NCBI GenBank assembly: GCA_021904315.1
Contig: CM038911.1
Location: forward strand, 11,009,390-11,073,389
From: Sphagnum magellanicum
Lineage: Eukaryota; Streptophyta; Sphagnopsida; Sphagnales; Sphagnaceae
Length of the DNA stretch: 64,000 nt
Direction of reading: 5' to 3'
Part shown: positions 57,630 to 64,000 of the stretch, piece after piece
How the letters are laid out: each line of letters opens with the position of its first letter
Position numbering within the stretch: the stretch's first letter is position 1
Position numbers and translations under genes: made by a program
Notes under the pieces: model-generated
The model's database searches: none
The model's input: the letters and a program-made list of their open reading frames with translations, nothing else
Told to the model about the DNA's origin: nothing

Positions 57630-58604
57630 ATGGGGCAAGTGTGTGGTTTATACCAGGTGGACCAATCCACTGTTGCTGTCAAGGAAAAATTCGAAAAATT
57701 CAATACTGTGTTTAGCCCTGGTTGCCATTGTGTCCCATGGTTCTGCGATGTCAATGTTGCAGGTGTTCTGTCCCTTCGCATCCAGTAGCTTGATGTCCAA
57801 TGCAAAACCAAGAGCAAGGTCTGGTGTTGTTTTTTTTCCCCCTCTCCCCCGCCCACCCACCTGCCTGCCTGCTTGGATCTTTTATCAGTGGTCTTGTGAG
57901 GATGAATCAGAGCTCAGGGGTAGGAATTGTGGGGTTTGTGTGTCTGTGATGTTCAGGACAATGTCTTTGTGACTGTGGTGGCATGAGTGCAATATCGAGC
58001 ACACATTGAGACTGCTGAAGATGCCTTCTACAAGCTCACGAATCCAAGGGAACAAATCAAATCATATGTATTTGATGCTAAGTATAGCAGTCCTTGTTGC
58101 AAACAGTTGATGTAATCGGTATCAAATTTCAATGAGTAGGCGTTATGTTCAAGCAAAATGGCAACTATATAGACATATATATATGTGTTCCTCATGTGAT
58201 CAGGTTTCAATTCTGAGCAGAATGTTGTTGTTTGTTTGTGAGCAGTTGTGTGGGCCAGTGTACGAAGGATGCTTCTCGATGATGTTTTTGGGCAGAAGAA
58301 TGACATTGCAAAGAATGTGGAAGAAGAACTTGAGAAGGTCAATTTTCTTTATTCCTTTTTGATAGCAACCATTTTTGTTTCACCTGGCAGCAGTTTGAAA
58401 ATGCTTTCAGTTCTCCAACCCTAGCTGGAGTAATGGAAGATGTGGATATATGTAGCAATTAATAGATGATTCTGACAGTTTATTTTTTGCTGACAAAAAT
58501 ATTGCAGGCCATGCGGAATTATGGGTATGAGATTGTGCAAACTCTCATTGTTAACACTGAACCTGATGAAACTGTCAAGCGGGCCATGAACGAAATCAAT
58601 GCAG
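57630..58604 (+). pseudogene. HIR/SPFH gene, 5' exons, broken
   Basis: Four exon-like blocks match hypersensitive-induced-reaction proteins, plasma-membrane SPFH proteins linked to plant immunity. 57630-57818 starts with the family N-terminus ([19 protein letters not shown], followed by GCHCVPW). 57957-58077 contains DNVFVTVVA and DAFYKL. 58246-58337 contains RRMLLDD and QKNDIAKNVEEELEK. 58508-58604 contains [12 protein letters not shown] and KRAMNEINA. Phases of all four agree. Two in-frame stops are present (TAG at 57786, TGA at 57984), both at codons one substitution from the expected residue. The donor after 58077 reads ctaagt where gtaagt is expected. The last exon is not downstream on this strand but lies inverted at 59264-59650. 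Confidence 0.88.
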
Positions 58605-58861
58605 GTGAGGAGACTCATGTCTCTCTCTTATGTCCTTTTGTCCCATGCTCCAGTTCAATGTTAAACTGGCTGCTCTTCAAGATCTATTCTCTAATGCAAA
58701 TTGATGTCAACTTAGTAGTTGATACAAATTAGGAGAGAGAGATGGTCTTCTTCAGCAAGTCAAGTTTTTCTTGACCAGAACTATCTTGAATGAACTTGCA
58801 ATTTTATAGATTGTGAAGATCTGTGAACCAAATAAGTGCACTTTTTCTTGATTGCAGTTGC

Positions 58862-59140
58862 AAGGGATTTAGATTGTACTCATTCCGATTACCAGACTTG
58901 TAAAAGCCCGGTATCGTTATTTATTGTCACTACCTCCCCATGTCGGGGTTGGGTAATTTGCGCGCCTGCTGCCTTCCTTGGATGTGGTAGCCGTTTCTCA
59001 GGCTCCCTCTCCGGAATCGAACCCTAATTCTCTGTCACCCGTCACCACCACGGTAGGCCTCTATCCTACCGTCGAAAGTTGATAGGACAGAAATTTGAAT
59101 GAAACATCGCCGGCGCCAGGGCCGTGCGATTCGACAGAGT
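58862..59140 (-). rRNA. 18S rRNA gene fragment (about 280 bp)
   Basis: On the minus strand this reads as part of the 5' third of nuclear 18S rRNA. It contains GGTTCGATTCCGGAGAGG, GAGAAACGGCTACCACATC, GGCAGCAGGCGCGCAAATTA, GGGGAGGTAGTGACAATAAA and GAGTACAATCTAAATCCCTT. A small number of substitutions relative to the plant consensus shows it is a dead copy. Its inner edge (58862) falls five bases after a splice acceptor that belongs to the HIR remnant, which marks a rearrangement breakpoint. Confidence 0.93.
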
Positions 59141-59263
59141 TTTTGACTACTTTTATTTGTACAAATCTCTAGAATACTCTCTTGTGCAAGCCTTCAACAA
59201 TGGGCAGATACAGTTTGTTGTAATACCCATTCAAAGAGAAGTGCCGCTCAGACAATTGCCATG

Positions 59264-59650
59264 TTAATTCATATGGCCAGCTTGCCCTTGCAGTAAACCA
59301 TTACGGATCTGCTCTGCAACATCACGCACAACACCAGGACCATGTGGGATGAACATCGTGGAGTTCCTGGAGCTTGCACCGATTTCTTTCATTGTGTCAA
59401 AGTACTGTGTCACCAACACCATGTTCATAACTTCCTTAGGTGTTGTCCCTGGAACATTGTCTGAGAAGGCTAAAGCACTCTCCCGCAAGCCATCAACAAT
59501 TGCCTGACGCTGACGTGCAACACCCACTCCTGAAAGATACTTTGCCTCTGCCTCCCCCTTTGCTCGCTTCACTTGAAGAGTTTTCTCTGCCTCTGCCTTC
59601 TCGAACATTAGTTTCTTTTCATATAGAGCTGGTACTCTGAGAGCATTCTA
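59264..59650 (-). pseudogene. HIR/SPFH gene, last exon, inverted
   Basis: A minus-strand frame without stops encodes the C-terminal part of an HIR protein: [20 protein letters not shown], then [38 protein letters not shown] and [20 protein letters not shown], ending naturally at 59264. It begins at about 59650 with LRVPA, the residues expected right after the last plus-strand exon at 58604 (NEINA). About a dozen extra residues (LYEKKLMFE) follow LRVPA. The two parts are complementary and non-overlapping, so they look like one gene broken by inversion. Confidence 0.85.
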
Positions 59651-60570
59651 CACTGAAATCTCGTCAGAATCTGTAATGCAACCAGATTTGTATGTGTGTT
59701 TACAGTTTATTGTCAGAATAGTATGTGTACTTGATTGAGCATTGTCTGACTTCCCAGTGATTTGCATCAATGGATTGGTTTTCCCTTGCAAAAGTGTTTA
59801 TTTTCAGAGAAGATTCATTTCCATTTTAGCTCACTCTCACAGATGCTTGTTGCAGATTGAATCAAGAGATTAGGTATTCATTAGCTATGCCTTTTGGGTG
59901 CTTGCTGAAATTGTGGTCGAAGTTTTCCTGTTGCTTTAAGAATGTGATACATATTCAATGTTGAAAATTATCTGCACCCTACCTTCCACACATATGCCTA
60001 TTTCATCTCACAAGCTGCAACAACAGAAACAACAACTCTCTTCAACTAGGGTACAGCAGACTTAAAACCACTCAAACTGTTTGACATGGGTTAGCAGAAT
60101 TCCTTAGTACCAAGTCCATAACTTCCTTAGGTGTTGTCCCCTATTAGACTGCAACATAAATCTAGGCAAATATATTGGAACACTAATTTGGAAAACCACA
60201 TAAGGCATGTAATATGACTTGGGTATAATCTGTATATTATTTTAAACAAATTTGACATAAATAAACTAGACAAAAACTAAGGTGATGTATGCAATACATA
60301 TTCAAGTATGCTTCAAATACAATTTACATACAATTTAAATACAACCATTATACATAACCAGTAATATATGGGTACATCTTAGTATGTACCCACATAATAA
60401 TGAGTAGAATACATTCAATACACAATTGTGGACCCCTTATGCCTAAAATATGTATAATACATTTGGAATACTCACATGGCTATGACTCATTTGGTGACAT
60501 TTGCAATTAATGGTAGGTAGAGGGGTCTTCTTGGATGGAAATTGTATTGAAAACTATCCAAATGAAAGGA
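59651..60570. other. Right interior of the CACTA-like element
   Basis: AT-rich and non-coding. A 27-bp stretch at 60114-60140 (cataacttccttaggtgttgtccc) repeats part of the HIR last exon (about 59427-59451) in the same orientation. Confidence 0.5.
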
Positions 60571-60727
60571 TGAAAAAAGCCATTAGTCGTAAGTTAGTCA
60601 TAGAGTAGTTGCAAGCGGCTTCAAATGCAAAAGGTATTGTAGATATAACCAACAATAGTTGTAAATGTCAAATAGTCGCAACTAGTCGCAAATTTGTTGG
60701 TTACAAAATCCCAATTTTCTTCTAGTG
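60571..60727 (-). repeat. Right terminus and subterminal repeats
   Basis: Read on the minus strand it begins CACTAGAAGAAAATTGGG, followed by TTTGCGACTAGTTGCGACTA, TTTACAACTA, TTGCAACTAC and TTACGACTA, mirroring the left end. Confidence 0.65.
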
Positions 60728-63700
60728 AAAGGACAATGAGAATGAAAAGTTTGAACAAATAGCTCAAAATTTTGAACCTTCAATTCATTATGTGGTTGAG
60801 TAAGAAGCTGCAACTTAGGGCATCAAAATGTCAAAGGAGTTGAACCAATATTTGTAACTAAATAGGAAATTGTAATCTTACCGAAAGCAAAACCAATAGT
60901 AGCAAAAGGTGTACATGTGGCTGTTAGACTAAAGTATAGTGAACCCAAACTTAATCACCATAGTGGAAGCATTGTTAGAAGAATCACAAGGGATTGGAGC
61001 AAATGAATTCATAATGTGAATAGAGTTCCAAGACCTAATTCTCCACAATGCACATATTGTCATTAGGTTGGACATCAAATCAATGAATGTCCATTTATTG
61101 AAAATAATGTGAAGCAAAGATTTGTTGAACATTTCCAAAATTTGAATCTAGAACTTGCAAAGGCAAAAAACCATGGACATGTTGAAAGGATCTATACCAT
61201 GAAAGGGTTAGGATTCCATATAGACTCAAATAATAGATCTTGAGAAATAACAAAATGGAAATGAAAGCTTAGACTATGACAAATATAATACTTGTTTATG
61301 TAGCTTTTGCACCAAATATGCTACATCATAACAACGTTAGAATTACTTATGCAGGAGCTTCCAATTTTAAAATGGAACCAATAAAATCTGTACCATTATA
61401 TTTTGTGGCCATGCTTCAATTTATGGTTATAGTTACTAAAGCTCCATTTGTAACAGCACCAGCCCATATTATTATTGGTATGAGGTCCAAACCGCAAACT
61501 CTAAAGGTAACACAACTTGTTAATGTGAATAGAAAAATGCCCAAAAAGGTGAACAAAGTTTTTGCTAGACAACCATGATATCCAGGAGGAGGAAGATCAA
61601 GACCACCAGAACCACCAAGACCTCCAAGACCTTCAAGCTATTTTGGATTGCCAATGATGAATCAGGCAAACCACCATTACCACCAAACAAGCCTTATCAT
61701 TGGCCACTTAACTACCCTGAGTATGTGAATAATTTTAACCTAGATGCTCATGTTAGAGTTTTTAAGGTTGCCATTAAAGCAAATGGTGAAACAAAAGATG
61801 TAAAAATTGTTAATATGTTTAGTTTTACCCTTAAAGATACTATGTTTAACTAGTGTAATAATTACATGGGAGATTACTTAGAATGTATTTTTGCAAAATT
61901 ATAATTAGTTTTCTATAAACGATTTAGAATAGTTCAAAATGATGAGCAAGTAAATCTACAGTTGAAAGACATGAAGTAGGAAACAAATGACAAAGCGAGA
62001 GTTTATTATGAGAGATTATTGAAGTTAGCCAATAGTCTTCAACACAAAACAATAGATAGTTTCCTAACTATTGTTTTTAGATCTAGATTACAACCATATT
62101 TGTGTGTAACAACAACATGCATGAAAAGAAAAACCATGTAGTAACATAAAGAAATAACTTTGGTTTGTGAAGAAGGAATTTCTGAAGTAGAAATTATAAG
62201 TAATTTGTCAATACCACAAAATAGTAAGACAATATTAGTTCAAAAACCTCAAATTGTTCTAGAAAAAACATGAATGTATTGTAGAAAATGTCATAGAACA
62301 AATCACAATGTTGAAACATGCAAAATCAAAAGAAAGGAAGAATCTGTTCTTGTAGTTTCTAAGGTTACCACTTAGTAAATCAAAGTGTAGAAACTTGTGA
62401 GGTATTCTTATCATATCTATGGTGACAATGGACACAAGATCATAAATTGTCATGAGTACAATGACATGCAAAATATGTTTAAGAACAAAGGGGTGAAGAT
62501 TACAGAGAAACCATTTGTCATGGAGCCCAAGGTTGCTAATCCTTCAGTTTATTTAATGGATGTCAACATGGTTATTACCAAGAAAAAGGTTATTGAAGAT
62601 CAAGTTTTCAAGGACAAAGAGCCAATCAAGAAGAAATTTGCTATTGGTTGGGAAGAAGAATAAAAACTACAATAACCTTTTGTCAAAACAATACAAGAGA
62701 TGCAAATAGAAAACCCACCAAAAAATCTAAATCAGAAGGAGAAAGCACAATAAAGTACAAGTTGGGCAAGATTACCAAAGGCAAAAGTGTCTACAAAACC
62801 AATTGTACCACAAAATTTGTTTGCTATTCTTCACAACAAAGTTATGTGTATAGAACAAATATTCCAAGATATCAGTAAAAAAATGTTGGAAACTACCTAT
62901 ACCTCGAGGTTAGGTCAACTAATGAAAATAACACCAAATCTTTAAAAATATATGTGGTAGAAACTAAAGCCAAAAAAACCTAATATAAGTATACAATGAT
63001 ATTAGAGCCTAGTGTAGCAATAATGATTGAGACACACACTAAAGTTCACACTACAGCTATAAAATTAAATAACCAAATGGTCATTATCCAAGTACAAGTT
63101 GGGAAAAACATTGTTGAGGATTTTTTGTTAGATGGAGGCGCAACTGTCAATATAATAATAAAAAACCTTAGAACAAAATTAGATTTACCCAAACCAAGAC
63201 CAGCTCCATACCACCTCAAAATGGCAAATCAAAGTATCATTAAAACCTTTAAGAATCATAAAAAATTTGAAAATTCACATACATGGCATACCATATGTAA
63301 CCACATTTATTGTTTTGCAAAACAGTGTGGTAGATTCTAACTATTTTATGTTACTGGAAAGACCTTGGTTCAAAGATGCAAAGGTACACATGACTAGGGC
63401 AACAATGTCATTATTGTTCAAGGTAATGAAATAGTCAAAACAATATTAATTAACAAGAAATTGGGAGCAAAAACTAGAAAGCCCCAAGTATTTGTTTGTT
63501 ATGACTTGATGGAAAGGCTAACAAATGAAGAGGAAGATTTGATCTTTAAGATAGATCTAGAATTTTTTTCAATTGGTACAATCACTATCTTAGAAGAAAC
63601 AATTTCATTGTTGAATATTAGAATGTTAAAAATCACAATCAATGAAGAATTTGATCCATAGCAAGGGACATCAAATCAAGGAGCAACATAAGTGGTGCCT

Positions 63701-64000
63701 TTAACAATTAAACCAAAAAACTTTTATGTCAAACTAAAAATATCATTTAAAAATAAATTTTATTTAAAAACCTATTATCGTCATAACCAAGCTGATATTG
63801 AAATGGATGAAACACTAGCCAAAATATAGGTACAAAATTTTCAAATAGTAGGTTGGATTTTAATTAAAAAAACAATAGCTTCTTAAGTTGAATCTTGGAA
63901 TAAAGGCAAATCCAAAATGCATCAAAATTAATGCACATTTAATAAAGGAAATTTTTGAAGAGCTTCAAACATTACTCAAGGAGTTCAAAGATGTGTTTGC

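Larger units (their letters stand above)
52906..60727. mobile_element. Gene-capturing CACTA-like transposon (7,822 bp), non-autonomous
   Basis: The left end reads CAGTAGAAGAAAA and the right end, reverse-complemented, CACTAGAAGAAAA, matching at 12 of 13 positions with the CACTA-type start intact at one end. Inside both ends lie many copies of TTACAACTA, TTTGCGACTA and ACGACT in mirrored orientation (about 52920-53160 and 60570-60710), the subterminal repeats expected of the En/Spm class. It has 3-bp target duplications. No transposase frame is visible. The interior is made of fragments of unrelated host sequences: a copper ATPase (minus), an HIR gene (plus, with its last exon inverted) and 18S rDNA. 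The class name rests on ends, duplication size and subterminal repeats. Another DNA-transposon class with 3-bp duplications is the main alternative. Confidence 0.75.
52903..60730. other. Target-site duplication AAA flanking the CACTA-like element
   Basis: AAA at 52903-52905 and AAA at 60728-60730 flank the element. Reading frame across the retroelement gag is exactly continuous when the insert and one AAA are ignored, which independently supports the boundaries. A 3-bp duplication is the rule for CACTA elements. Confidence 0.75.
51761..64000 (+). mobile_element. Ty3-type LTR retroelement, decayed, runs off window
   Basis: The probable 5' LTR begins with TGTTAAGGGAG at 51761, exactly where homology to the LRR array ends, and carries a polyadenylation-like 'aataaa' near 51870. 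Gag-like coding with stops runs from about 52760 to 52905 and resumes at 60731. A CCHC zinc knuckle (CTYCH..GHQINEC) lies at 61049-61090, with a stop in it. The capsid-like block with YPEYVNNFNLDAHVRVFK follows at about 61720. A second CCHC (CRKCH..NHNVETC) is at about 62279-62320. A protease-like block with LLDGGATVNII lies at about 63125-63160. The window ends in LLKEFKDVF, just before the reverse transcriptase domain. There are many stops and frameshifts, so it is not autonomous. The 3' LTR is outside the window. It is interrupted by the element at 52906-60727. Confidence 0.8.

Noticed and set aside
58862-59140. A tRNA gene suggested by the GGTTCGATTCC-like T-loop sequence
   Set aside because: The phrase belongs to conserved 18S rRNA sequence that continues on both sides. 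No cloverleaf can be drawn.

Overview
This is nuclear DNA of a land plant. The evidence is plant-type intron-rich genes with GT-AG introns, a plant RRC1/SR140 splicing factor, a plant RHM-type UDP-sugar dehydratase, cytosolic HSP70, Arabidopsis-type (TTTAGGG) telomere repeats and a plant Ty3 retroelement. An NLR-type gene with an N-terminal alpha/beta-hydrolase (the HNL class known from liverworts and other non-flowering plants) suggests a spore-bearing plant such as a bryophyte, fern or lycophyte. The species cannot be fixed from the sequence.

Layout. 1-9.8 kb: AT-rich, gene-free, with a decayed hAT-like transposon (about 1.44-5.18 kb). 10-20.4 kb: a 17-exon plus-strand gene for an SR140/RRC1-type U2 snRNP-associated splicing factor. 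22.07-23.33 kb: a single-exon minus-strand UDP-glucose 4,6-dehydratase that lacks the C-terminal half of plant RHM proteins. 23.7-31 kb: TE debris (LINE fragment, second hAT-like copy). 31.2-32.4 kb: a two-exon minus-strand DTW-domain tRNA-modification gene. 34.0-36.3 kb: a two-exon minus-strand HSP70 with a recognisable heat-shock promoter. 36.8-45.6 kb: gene-poor sequence with palindromes, a GC-rich island and two tandem arrays. 46.0-51.76 kb: a broken hydrolase-NB-ARC-LRR resistance-type gene ending in 16 near-identical 144-bp LRR units. 51.76 kb to the window end: a Ty3-type LTR retroelement (gag, protease, approach to RT), decayed.

The most interesting structure is nested in that retroelement. 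A 7,822-bp element (52906-60727) with CACTA-like ends (CAGTAGAAG...CTTCTAGTG), subterminal (G/A)CGACTA/TTACAACTA motifs and a 3-bp AAA target duplication sits inside gag. Removing it with one AAA makes the gag reading frame continuous. It has no visible transposase. It carries pieces of at least three unrelated host loci: a copper P-type ATPase (RAN1/HMA5 type, minus strand, catalytic exons missing), an HIR/SPFH gene (5' exons on plus, last exon inverted on minus) and a 280-bp piece of 18S rDNA, plus two short telomere-repeat tracts. This is the layout of a gene-capturing (Pack-type) CACTA transposon, three layers deep: LRR gene, then LTR element, then CACTA with cargo.

The intact housekeeping genes (RRC1, dehydratase, DTW, HSP70) look unrelated in function and are simply neighbours. 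The right half of the window is an accessory, rearranged region.
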